Below, piece after piece: positions 43,914 through 52,491 of a DNA stretch of 56,327 nucleotides (positions are counted from its first letter, which is position 1; the number at the start of each line of letters is the position of its first letter). The stretch covers positions 1 through 56,327 of the forward strand of contig DYFF01000009.1 of NCBI GenBank assembly GCA_020725335.1, in the 5' to 3' direction. A program made the translations under genes and the position numbers. This stretch comes from Thermodesulfovibrio sp. (GTDB taxonomy: Bacteria; Nitrospirota; Thermodesulfovibrionia; Thermodesulfovibrionales; Thermodesulfovibrionaceae). Below the pieces are notes generated by a model. The model was not told the DNA's origin. It did not search any database and was given only the letters and a program-made list of their open reading frames with translations.

Positions 43914-46327
43914 TGAAAAATGATGATTTTATAAAATTAGGATACTTAGCTATACAAAAAGGAGATTTTCAGGAAGCAATTAATATTTTCAAAAAAGCTC
44001 TAATGATAAAAAAAAATGAACAAGCATTTACTGGCATAGGTCTTGCGAATTTTTATTTAGAAAATTATAGTACTGCCTATTGGGCACTTAATAAAGCGTT
44101 AGAATATAATCCAAAATTAGAAGAAGCCTTAAACATATTAAATCAGATTGAATATAAATTAAAGAATGTTTCAAAAAAAATATTAAATCATAGAGTTAAT
44201 TTCAGAACAAACGGAGATTTCATCGAAATTCTGAAAAATGACAAATGGTTTAAATTTTTAATAAAAGGTATTAATTTAGGGCTTGCCTTACCAGGCTTTT
44301 ATCCTGGAGAATATCCAATAAAGAAGAAAACTTATCTAAAATGGTTTGAACTCATATTTAAAATGGGATTGAATACAGTAAGAGTTTATACAATCCAATC
44401 CCCTAATTTTTATGAGGCTTTCTATGAATTCAATAAAGATGAACCTAAAATATTTCTTATTCAAGGAATTTGGTATGAACCCCCAGATGATAGTGATTTT
44501 AATAATAATAAATTCATTAATTATATCAAGGAAAATATAAGAGAAGCAGTCGATGCTATTCATGGAAATATTGAACTATACGAAAAACCTGGGAAACCTT
44601 TTGGCAAATATCTATGTGATGTTTCACCATGCCTCTTAGGATATCTTTTTGGCAGAGAACCAGAAGCTTGTTTGGTAAAAAATTTCAATGAAAAAAATAG
44701 AAGGAAAATTGAAGATTATCAAGGTAAATTTCTATCTATAAAAGAGGGTTCTCCTTTCGAAACGTGGAATGCTAAGATTCTTGATTATTTAGTAGATTAC
44801 GAATTTTCTAAATACAATAAAATTTCTCTTGTCTCTATTGTTAATTGGCCAACATTAGACCCTCTAATTCATCCATCAGAATCAGATACTGAAAAGGAAG
44901 AAGCTTACTTTTTTGGAACTACTATTCACCAATCCAAAGTTTGTAATGAAAATGAAGATATGGAAGTATTTGATACCTTCAAAATTAAAAGTAGATATGA
45001 TTGTTTCTTTTCATCCTATCACATATATCCCTATTATCCAGATTTCATGATTAATGATTATATTAATGAATCTGAACCATATCTATCATATTTAAAAAAT
45101 TTAAAAAATCATTACAATAACCATCCTATTGTAGTTGCAGAATTTGGAATTCCAACGAGTAGAATATCCGCTCATTGGCATCATAAAGGATGGACACACG
45201 GAGGTATAAATGATAAAGAACAGGGGCAAATTATAATAAAGATGTTTGATAATATAATAAATTCAAAATGTGCTGGGGGTATTATTTTTAGTTTGTTCGA
45301 TGAGTGGTTCAAATTTAATTGGATTTTCTCAGAATTTTATATTTCTTCAGAGAGAAGACATTACTGGTTTAATCTGCAAGATCCTGAAAAAAATTATGGC
45401 TTATTAGAAATATATCCAGGTTATCCAGGCAAAAAAATTACTTTACAAGGAAAATATGAAGAATGGAATAAAGCTACCTTAATGTATGAAAAAAATAATG
45501 GTCCATTATATCATATTGAAGATGGAAGCGATGGTAGTAGAGATATAAAAAAGTTATCTATTACCCATGATGAAGGTTTTATATATATTTCTCTAATTAC
45601 TTCAGGTAAAATAAACTTCGACTTGAGCAATTATCTTATTGGATTAGATACTGGAGAGTCAACAATAGGAGAGTATTCACTTCCTTTCGGAATAAATATT
45701 GAATCTCCCGTGGGGCTTAAATTTCTAATACATCTTTGCGGAATAAATGAAAGTAGAATTTTAGTCCAATCTAATTACATGAAATTCATAGATAATTCAT
45801 CTATATATATATCAACTAAAAAGAATATTCACCCTATAAAATCTCTTTTAGGATGTTGGATTCCAATAATATTGAAAAATAATAGGAGAAGAATTAGTAA
45901 AAATTTAAAGGAATTTTATCCCCCTCATCATTATGTCGTAAGTAAATTAAGATTTGGAAGTCTCAATTCAAATCATCCAGACTATGATAATCTGTCTGAT
46001 TTTTATGTAAAAGATAATATTATCGAAATAAGACTTCCCTGGGAATTAATTAATTTTACAGATCCCAGTTCAAAACAAATATTATGGAAAGATGGTAAAA
46101 CAAAAACAAAGGAATCTGACGGGATAAGAGTTATAGCTTTGTCTTACAAACCCCATCCTTTGTATAAACCTTTAGCTTTAAAATTAGCTGACGTAATTCC
46201 TCAACCATTAAAAAAGGATTATATAAAAACTTATTCATGGGAAAAATGGGATTACCCTCTTTATCATGTTGCTCCTAAAAAAAGTTATTATATTCTTAAA
46301 GAGTATTTTAAAAATGAAAAAAATTAG
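43913..46327 (+). CDS. TPR-glycoside-hydrolase fusion of the glycan operon
   Basis: 804 residues. Residues 1-85 contain about two TPR units (YLAIQKGDFQEAINIFKKAL). A clan-A-like (GH2/GH5) TIM barrel follows at about 115-500: MGLNTVRVYT, acid/base-type GREPE (247-251), SSYHIYPYYPDF, and nucleophile-type VVAEFG with Glu410. About 280 further residues look beta-rich and may be a carbohydrate-binding or sandwich domain. There is no signal peptide or membrane segment, so it would be cytoplasmic, which is odd for a hydrolase of an exported polymer. It overlaps the GT2 gene by one base and the deacetylase gene by 14. Substrate unknown; the family is inferred from motifs. Confidence 0.72.
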   Translation: MKNDDFIKLGYLAIQKGDFQEAINIFKKALMIKKNEQAFTGIGLANFYLENYSTAYWALNKALEYNPKLEEALNILNQIEYKLKNVSKKILNHRVNFRTNGDFIEILKNDKWFKFLIKGINLGLALPGFYPGEYPIKKKTYLKWFELIFKMGLNTVRVYTIQSPNFYEAFYEFNKDEPKIFLIQGIWYEPPDDSDFNNNKFINYIKENIREAVDAIHGNIELYEKPGKPFGKYLCDVSPCLLGYLFGREPEACLVKNFNEKNRRKIEDYQGKFLSIKEGSPFETWNAKILDYLVDYEFSKYNKISLVSIVNWPTLDPLIHPSESDTEKEEAYFFGTTIHQSKVCNENEDMEVFDTFKIKSRYDCFFSSYHIYPYYPDFMINDYINESEPYLSYLKNLKNHYNNHPIVVAEFGIPTSRISAHWHHKGWTHGGINDKEQGQIIIKMFDNIINSKCAGGIIFSLFDEWFKFNWIFSEFYISSERRHYWFNLQDPEKNYGLLEIYPGYPGKKITLQGKYEEWNKATLMYEKNNGPLYHIEDGSDGSRDIKKLSITHDEGFIYISLITSGKINFDLSNYLIGLDTGESTIGEYSLPFGINIESPVGLKFLIHLCGINESRILVQSNYMKFIDNSSIYISTKKNIHPIKSLLGCWIPIILKNNRRRISKNLKEFYPPHHYVVSKLRFGSLNSNHPDYDNLSDFYVKDNIIEIRLPWELINFTDPSSKQILWKDGKTKTKESDGIRVIALSYKPHPLYKPLALKLADVIPQPLKKDYIKTYSWEKWDYPLYHVAPKKSYYILKEYFKNEKN

Positions 46328-47084
46328 TAGAAGAGATTTAATAAAATTTGCTTTATCTTTACCAATCATAAAACTAATAAGTTTTGAAAATATATTAGCA
46401 TCAGATAAAACTCCAGATATTAGTATACCCGTATTACTTTATCATGAAATTACTTATGAGCCTCTAACTGATTACACAGTAACGCCAGAAAACTTTTGGT
46501 GCCAAATGGAATATCTATATTCTACAGGCTTTAAGTCTATTTTACCTAAAGAATTCATGAAACACTATGTTTCTGGAGATAAATTTTTTATCATAACATT
46601 TGATGATGGTAGCTATACTTTCCTCGAATATGCTTTACCTGTATTAGAACTTTATAAATTCAAAGCGATAATGAATATAATAGGAAATAGAGTAGGCAAG
46701 GGATTTGATCTAAGTTGGGACGAGTATAAATATATGCTCTCAAAAGATTTAATAGAGATAGGTTGTCACGGTTATGATTCTCACATCTTTGGTTGGAGCA
46801 AAAAATTATCTATTAAAGAATTTGAAAGAGATTTGCGGAAGTTTCAAGAAATTTGTTTTGAAAAAACAGGGATAAAAACTGAACTATTTGCATCACCTTA
46901 TGGCGAGCAACTTACCAAAGAACACTTATCTATCCTTAAAAAACTTGATTTTAAATATATTCAAACTTCTGAAAGGAAACCCTATAAGCCTTATATTGAA
47001 AAAGAAATTATTCCAAGATTTAATATAAATCATGAGCTTTCCTTGAACGATTTCAAAAATTTGATTAAAAGGAGTACATCATGA
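46314..47084 (+). CDS. Tat-exported polysaccharide deacetylase (NodB domain)
   Basis: 256 residues from ATG 46314; an upstream in-frame ATG at 46266 would disrupt the signal sequence. N-terminus KKISRRDLIKFALSLPIIKL has a twin-arginine motif (S-R-R-D-L-I-K), so export of a folded enzyme through Tat is likely. NodB motifs: TFDDG (95-99), H152/H157 as HGYDSH, and SPYGE. Resembles the N-terminal part of PgaB, which partly de-N-acetylates PNAG in the periplasm, but without PgaB's hydrolase domain. Coupled to genes on both sides. Confidence 0.88.
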   Translation: MKKISRRDLIKFALSLPIIKLISFENILASDKTPDISIPVLLYHEITYEPLTDYTVTPENFWCQMEYLYSTGFKSILPKEFMKHYVSGDKFFIITFDDGSYTFLEYALPVLELYKFKAIMNIIGNRVGKGFDLSWDEYKYMLSKDLIEIGCHGYDSHIFGWSKKLSIKEFERDLRKFQEICFEKTGIKTELFASPYGEQLTKEHLSILKKLDFKYIQTSERKPYKPYIEKEIIPRFNINHELSLNDFKNLIKRSTS

Positions 47085-48574
47085 AAATTTTAATAGTTAC
47101 TTTTATATTGATTTGCTTGGCTAATTTAGGTCATGCCGAATCAATTGAAAACAATATAACTCTGGCACAAATGCATAAAAAAATGGGTGATGATTTTTTT
47201 ACTAAAAATGAATTATCTATGGCTGCTGAAGAATATATAAAAGCACTTAATTATTCAAAACACTTTAATGAAGAAGAACTCCTTACAATTGCTAAAAGAA
47301 TATCATGGGGTGGTAAGATGCGTGAAGCAGAAAATGTTTTACTTTATATTCTGCAAACAAATCCTCAAAATAATGATGCAAAGCTTCATTTAGCAAGAGT
47401 TATTTCATGGCAAGGAAGACAGCTTGAAGCTATAGAAATTATAGAAACCTTTTTAAAAACAGACCCTAATAATCTTGATGCTCTTCTTATCAAAGCAAAT
47501 GCCTTAAGATTCATGGGCAATACAGACGATGCTATTGAATTGTATGAAAAAATATTATCTCAAAGAGAAGATTTTGATGCACGCATTGGAATGGTTTACT
47601 CCTATATAAAATTAGAGATACCCTCTGAGATTGAAAAATTGGAAAAATTATTAAAACCGATATATCCTTATCAAGAAAATGATATTAGAGAATTGCAAAA
47701 CTTTAAAAAATCTGTTTTAAATCCTAATATAATAACAGGATATACATTTTATTATGATTCAGATAAAAATAAAGTGCATACTTTAAAATTAGGATTTCAA
47801 AGTTTTATTGATGATTACAAAATTAAAGCAACATATTTATTTAAGAAAGCAACTGATGAAACGAGAAGTATTGAAGCTAATGAAATTACCTTCGGTGTAA
47901 GCAAACGAATTGGAATATCTACAAAATTTTATGCAAATGCAGGAGTTTCCCAGAACAAAAATTCATCTACCTTTATTGGAAATATTGGAGGTAATTATTT
48001 AATCGGCAACGGGGAAATAGATTTATCTTTAAGCAAAACAGTAATGGCAGATACGGCTGAACTCTTAGAAAATACAATTAAAATGAATTCTTTTAATTTT
48101 TTTGTCCAACAAATTATTACCGATAGACTATCTTTCTCAGGTAACTGGAACTACCGCTGGTATTCAGATAGTAATAAAGCACAATTCATACAAATTATAC
48201 CAAGATATAAAATATATTTCGTCAACCCTACGTTAAGTATAGGATATAGAGGCATTTATTTGAATTTCAACGAGCATAAAAGAAACGGATATTTTGACCC
48301 TAAAGACTATTTCTCTCATCAGATACTTTTTACCATTTATCATGAAACTTCAAACGCAACCTTTTATTTTGAACCTTATATTGGATATCAGTCATATAAA
48401 AGATACGGTATTAAACATAATGATTTAATTGGTGGCGCGGCAGGAACATTAGGAATTAAAATATCAAATAATTTAAATATTGAAATTTCTGCAGAAGGCG
48501 GAAATTATGCTGTAGGTACTGCAGCGGGTTGGAAATATTATCAGATAGGGTTTATGCTTAAATATATCTTTTAG
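47081..48574 (+). CDS. TPR plus outer-membrane beta-barrel protein (YaiO/PgaA-like)
   Basis: 497 residues. Signal peptide about 1-19 (ends LGHA-ES). TPR repeats at about 25-200, with KMGDDFFTKNELSMAAEEYIKAL, ISWQGRQLEAIEII and ANALRFMGNTDDAIELYEKIL. The C-terminal half, from about 215, has alternating aromatic strands and ends in Phe (QIGFMLKYIF), the outer-membrane beta-barrel signature. It matches the YaiO family and mirrors PgaA, whose TPR domain binds the polymer and whose barrel exports it. It overlaps the deacetylase by 4 bases. A barrel role as exporter is inference. Confidence 0.85.
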   Translation: MKILIVTFILICLANLGHAESIENNITLAQMHKKMGDDFFTKNELSMAAEEYIKALNYSKHFNEEELLTIAKRISWGGKMREAENVLLYILQTNPQNNDAKLHLARVISWQGRQLEAIEIIETFLKTDPNNLDALLIKANALRFMGNTDDAIELYEKILSQREDFDARIGMVYSYIKLEIPSEIEKLEKLLKPIYPYQENDIRELQNFKKSVLNPNIITGYTFYYDSDKNKVHTLKLGFQSFIDDYKIKATYLFKKATDETRSIEANEITFGVSKRIGISTKFYANAGVSQNKNSSTFIGNIGGNYLIGNGEIDLSLSKTVMADTAELLENTIKMNSFNFFVQQIITDRLSFSGNWNYRWYSDSNKAQFIQIIPRYKIYFVNPTLSIGYRGIYLNFNEHKRNGYFDPKDYFSHQILFTIYHETSNATFYFEPYIGYQSYKRYGIKHNDLIGGAAGTLGIKISNNLNIEISAEGGNYAVGTAAGWKYYQIGFMLKYIF

Positions 48575-48683
48575 AAGTTTTAACAATGTTCATTTTTTCA
48601 TTTAATCTTTATTCCAGATAAATTTTTTTAAATTATTGCATATAAATTGACATACACAACTTACAAAAGCAAAAATAAAGCAA

Positions 48684-51059
48684 ATGTCAAAAACTATTGA
48701 GATACCAATCAAAGGTATGACCTGTTCTGCCTGCGCTCAGGCAATTCAAAGGGCTTTAAACAGAGTTGAAGGGGTAAGAAATGCCTCAGTAAATTTACTT
48801 ACCGAAAAAGCTACTATTGAAGCAGAGGACAATGTTGAAATAAATCGTTTAATCAGTATCATAAGGGCAACAGGATATGATATTGGTAAAACAAATCTCT
48901 ATCTGCAATTAAGTGAAATGGATGTTGAAATTGAAAGGCTTCTTGAGAATAGAGTTTCTAAACTTGAGGGAGTTATTGAGCTTAAGGGGGATACTGTCAC
49001 CAAAAGCTTACTAATTGAATATATTATTACATTAATAGATGAAGAGAAAATCTTATCTACCATTAAGGCTCTTGGAATAAAGGCAAAAAAATATACCGAT
49101 ACCCTATCTGCTCAAGAGGAAAAAAGGAAAGAATTCAAAAAACTAAAAAGAGACCTCATAATAAGCTTTATTTTTAGCCTGCCTGTTTTTCTCGGGAGCA
49201 TGTTTCATCTACCATTTTTACAAGAAGGTTATGTTCAGCTAATTTTTGCCACACCAGTCCAGTTTATCACAGGAATGAGATTTCACAAGCTTGCTTTTAT
49301 TGCACTCAGACACGGTACTGCAAATATGAACAGTCTTGTAAGTCTTGGAACAAATGCAGCATATTTTTATAGTCTATTCATCCTTTTTTTAAATCATGGA
49401 GAAGCACATTTTTATTTTGAAACCTCAGCAGTTATAATTACCCTCATACTTTTTGGAAGAACTCTTGAAGAAAGAGCAAAGGCTAAAACATCTGAGGCTA
49501 TCCAAAAACTTATTCAACTTCAACCTAAAAAAGCAGTTGTAATAAGAAATGGAAAAGAGCAAGAAATAAGCATTGAAGAGGTTATAGTTGGAGACATTGT
49601 ATTGGTAAAGCAGTCTGAAAAAATCCCAGTAGATGGAGTTATCTTAGAGGGTGAAGCAACTGTTGATGAATCTATGATTACAGGAGAGCCACTCCCCGTA
49701 GACAAATCGGTTGGAGATAAAGTCATAGGAGGTACAATTTTAATCACCGGTGTTGTCAAAATTGAAGCAAAAGCAGTAGGAAAAGAAGCACTTTTAAGTC
49801 AGATAATCAAACTAATACAAGAAGCACAAACAGGGAAACCACCTGTGCAGAGACTCGCAGATAAAATTTCTGCTATTTTTGTTCCTTCTGTTTTAGCAAT
49901 AGCCACATTAACCTTTGCACTCTGGATTTTGTTTGATGGAGAGATTTCAATGGCTTTAAGCAACAGTATTGCTGTTCTAATAATTGCCTGTCCATGTGCT
50001 CTTGGTCTTGCAACACCAACAGCAATTATGGTTGCTACTGGAAGGGCTGCACGTGAAGGCATTCTAATAAGAAATGTGGAAAAGCTTGAGGAGATTGGTA
50101 AAATTGAAATTCTTTTTTCAGACAAAACAGGTACTCTTACACAGGGAAAACCCGAGGTGAAGGAAGCTAAATATTTTCAGACGGATAAAGAGGAAATCTT
50201 AAAAATTTCTGCTTCTGCTGAAAAATATTCAGAACATCCCCTTGCAAAGGCAATACTTAGGCACTGTATAAGAGAAGGTTTTGTTCCCACTGACCCTGAA
50301 GCCTTTGAAGTAGTAGCTGGTGGGGGAATTTTGGCTACAGTTTATGACTCAAGAGGCAATAAAAGAAAAGTTCTAATAGGAAGTAGAAAACTAATGGAGG
50401 CAAAAAGTATTCTTTTACCAGAAATCTCCTACTTAGAACCTGCAACAACAGTTTATGTGGCTATTGATAACGAAATAAAGGCTATATTTTTTATTTCAGA
50501 CCCATTAAGAGAAGAAAGCGTTGAAACTATTAAGGAATTACAAAGAATGGGTATCGAAGTAATTCTGATTACAGGAGACAACGAAATTACTGCAAAAAAT
50601 GTAGGGGATAAACTTGGAATTGAAAAATATTTTGCAGGAGTATTGCCCAATGAAAAGGCAAAAATTGTAAGAAAATTAAGAGTGGTTGAGAGAAAAATTG
50701 TTGCTATGATAGGTGATGGCATCAATGATGCACCAGCTCTTGCAGAGGCAAATGTGGGAATTGCAATGGGAAGCGGAACAGATATAGCAATCCATACAGC
50801 AGATGTAACACTTATGAAAGGCGGCCTTAAGGGAGTTCCAGTGCTTATTAAATTAAGCAAACTCACACTTCAAACCATAAGGGAAAACCTATTTTGGGCT
50901 TTTCTTTACAATTTAATCGGTATTCCAGTTGCAGCAGGATTACTTTATGTTTTCGGTGGACCACTTCTAAATCCTATGATTGCATCCCTGGCAATGTCCC
51001 TTAGCTCTGTCTCAGTAGTGAGCAATTCATTAAGATTAAGAATAAGAAAAATTACTTAG
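48684..51059 (+). CDS. copA: Copper-translocating P-type ATPase (P1B-1)
   Basis: 791 residues. First heavy-metal domain [11 protein letters not shown] with Cys14 and Cys17. A second HMA-like fold (about 75-150) lacks the CxxC pair. Catalytic core: TGEPLP, CPC in [34 protein letters not shown] and [13 protein letters not shown]. The last helix contains [16 protein letters not shown], in keeping with Cu+ exporters. Pumps Cu+ (or Ag+) out of the cytoplasm. No regulator is adjacent. TTGACA at 48648-48653 may belong to its promoter. No clear Shine-Dalgarno precedes ATG 48684. Confidence 0.93.
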   Translation: MSKTIEIPIKGMTCSACAQAIQRALNRVEGVRNASVNLLTEKATIEAEDNVEINRLISIIRATGYDIGKTNLYLQLSEMDVEIERLLENRVSKLEGVIELKGDTVTKSLLIEYIITLIDEEKILSTIKALGIKAKKYTDTLSAQEEKRKEFKKLKRDLIISFIFSLPVFLGSMFHLPFLQEGYVQLIFATPVQFITGMRFHKLAFIALRHGTANMNSLVSLGTNAAYFYSLFILFLNHGEAHFYFETSAVIITLILFGRTLEERAKAKTSEAIQKLIQLQPKKAVVIRNGKEQEISIEEVIVGDIVLVKQSEKIPVDGVILEGEATVDESMITGEPLPVDKSVGDKVIGGTILITGVVKIEAKAVGKEALLSQIIKLIQEAQTGKPPVQRLADKISAIFVPSVLAIATLTFALWILFDGEISMALSNSIAVLIIACPCALGLATPTAIMVATGRAAREGILIRNVEKLEEIGKIEILFSDKTGTLTQGKPEVKEAKYFQTDKEEILKISASAEKYSEHPLAKAILRHCIREGFVPTDPEAFEVVAGGGILATVYDSRGNKRKVLIGSRKLMEAKSILLPEISYLEPATTVYVAIDNEIKAIFFISDPLREESVETIKELQRMGIEVILITGDNEITAKNVGDKLGIEKYFAGVLPNEKAKIVRKLRVVERKIVAMIGDGINDAPALAEANVGIAMGSGTDIAIHTADVTLMKGGLKGVPVLIKLSKLTLQTIRENLFWAFLYNLIGIPVAAGLLYVFGGPLLNPMIASLAMSLSSVSVVSNSLRLRIRKIT

Positions 51060-51063
51060 AGAA

Positions 51064-52200
51064 TTAATAAAAAATTAACGACAATAAAACTCCCGCAATT
51101 ACTATATAAAAGATATTAACTTTTTTTAACAAAGCTACAAAGGAGGCGAGCACCATTAAAATTTTTATTATACTCCAGTCAATATTACCAATAAATTTTA
51201 CTGTTACAAAAAGAAGAAGCCCTGTAAAGGAGGCAAGAAGCCCTCTTTTACCTCTGATAAACATTCTTGAATTCTTTATTTTAATGCTTATTTCTGAAAC
51301 AAAAGCCATAATCAAAAAAGAGGGGGTAAAAATAGCCACTGTGCCAACTATAGCTCCCACAAAACCCTTTAGTAAATAACCTACAAAGGTAGCAGTAATG
51401 ACAATCGGGCCTGGAGTTACCTGACCAAGAGCTATTCCATCCATAAAAGTCTTTTGATCAATCCATCCAAGTCTATAGACAAATTCATGCAACATTAACG
51501 GTAAGGATGCATAAGCACCACCAAAGGCAAAAAGGTCTATCTTAATCATTGTGAAAGCCAAAGAAAAAAGCATTTTATCAATAAAAAGAAGAGAAAATAT
51601 TAGAAGAAAAAATATCATTAACAGAATAAACAATCCTGTAAAATTTAAATTTTTTGAGTCAACCTGTTCAAAACAAGCTCTATCTCTAAAAACAATCTGC
51701 GAGACAAAGAAACAAATTATGATTATTAAAAAGGGATTTAATTTTAAAAGGAAAAGGATGAAAGAAAACACTGCAATAGAAATTTCACCAATTGATCTTA
51801 TAATAGGCTTTGCAAAGCTTAATGTAGCATTTGCAACAATTGCTACAACTATTAACTGAAGCCCTTCAAATATTGACGTAGCTGTTTGAGTTGAATATGT
51901 CTTATCGTAAAAAACAGAGAGAATCAGCATAAGAATGAAAGCAGGCAATCCAAATCCTAAATAGCTTGCTATACCTCCTAAGATACCTCTTGTTTTAAAT
52001 CCCACATAAGCTGCCACCTGCATTGCTGTTGCTCCTGGGACTGCTTGAGCAAGAGCAGCTCCTTCTTGAAAAGTTTTTCCGTCAAGCCATTGTTTTTTCT
52101 CAACAGTAAGTTCTTTAATATATGCAACCATAGCAGGACCACCAAAGGCAGTAAAACCCAGCCTTAGGAAGGATAAAAAAAGTTCTCTTAATTTGACCAT
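51064..52200 (-). CDS. Chromate transporter, ChrA family (fused two-domain)
   Basis: 378 residues with two homologous halves. Half 1: FLRLGFTAFGGPAMVAYIKE and EGAALAQAVPGATAMQVAAYVG. Half 2: MIKIDLFAFGGAYASLPLM and GIALGQVTPGPIVITATFVGYLL. About ten to twelve membrane helices. ChrA-type proteins export chromate but many anaerobe homologues have unknown oxyanion substrates. Its ATG overlaps the stop of the ubiquitin-like gene by one base in the AOR locus, so a link to tungstate, molybdate or sulfate movement is conceivable but unproven. Confidence 0.88.
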   Translation of the reverse strand: MVKLRELFLSFLRLGFTAFGGPAMVAYIKELTVEKKQWLDGKTFQEGAALAQAVPGATAMQVAAYVGFKTRGILGGIASYLGFGLPAFILMLILSVFYDKTYSTQTATSIFEGLQLIVVAIVANATLSFAKPIIRSIGEISIAVFSFILFLLKLNPFLIIIICFFVSQIVFRDRACFEQVDSKNLNFTGLFILLMIFFLLIFSLLFIDKMLFSLAFTMIKIDLFAFGGAYASLPLMLHEFVYRLGWIDQKTFMDGIALGQVTPGPIVITATFVGYLLKGFVGAIVGTVAIFTPSFLIMAFVSEISIKIKNSRMFIRGKRGLLASFTGLLLFVTVKFIGNIDWSIIKILMVLASFVALLKKVNIFYIVIAGVLLSLIFY

Positions 52201-52451
52201 TAAAAAAGTCTACCCCCTGCAATTGGGGGGAAAAGACTTATTTCATCGGATTCTTTTATTTTAGTAGAGAGGTCATTAATTATGATTCCATTTAAAATAA
52301 CTATAAAAGGTTTTTTATTTAATTTTAAAAATTCAATTAACTGACTCAATGTAATAGGCTCTGAAAACTCAAAAATGATATTTCCTTCTTCGTTTTTTTG
52401 AAATTCTTTATCTGATTTTATTCCTCCAAATAATTTTACAGTGACTTTCAT
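52200..52451 (-). CDS. MoaD/ThiS-like ubiquitin-fold sulfur carrier with GG-RLF tail
   Basis: 83 residues. Beta-grasp pattern: VTVKLFGGIKSDKEF, ITLSQLIEFLKLNK, FIVILNGIIINDL and KESDEISLFPPIAGG. Normally such carriers end in Gly-Gly, where E1 adenylates the C-terminal glycine. Here three residues (R-L-F) follow the Gly-Gly before the stop, so a protease must expose the diglycine. It lies in the AOR locus, where MoaD-like proteins are common. The E1-like and JAMM genes at 25442-26571 are possible partners. No Shine-Dalgarno is free upstream; the only AGGAG is inside the hairpin at 52461-52485. Confidence 0.88.
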   Translation of the reverse strand: MKVTVKLFGGIKSDKEFQKNEEGNIIFEFSEPITLSQLIEFLKLNKKPFIVILNGIIINDLSTKIKESDEISLFPPIAGGRLF

Positions 52452-52460
52452 AATTGATTT

Positions 52461-52485
52461 AGGAGCCTGCTTTATGCAGGCTCCT
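52461..52485 (-). terminator. Hairpin between AOR and the ubiquitin-like gene
   Basis: Perfect 10-bp inverted repeat AGGAGCCTGC / GCAGGCTCCT around a 5-base loop, 6 bases after the AOR stop. On the minus strand no U-tract follows, so it may only attenuate or stabilise. It also buries an AGGAG sequence upstream of the ubiquitin-like gene. Confidence 0.55.
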
Positions 52486-52491
52486 TAGTTT

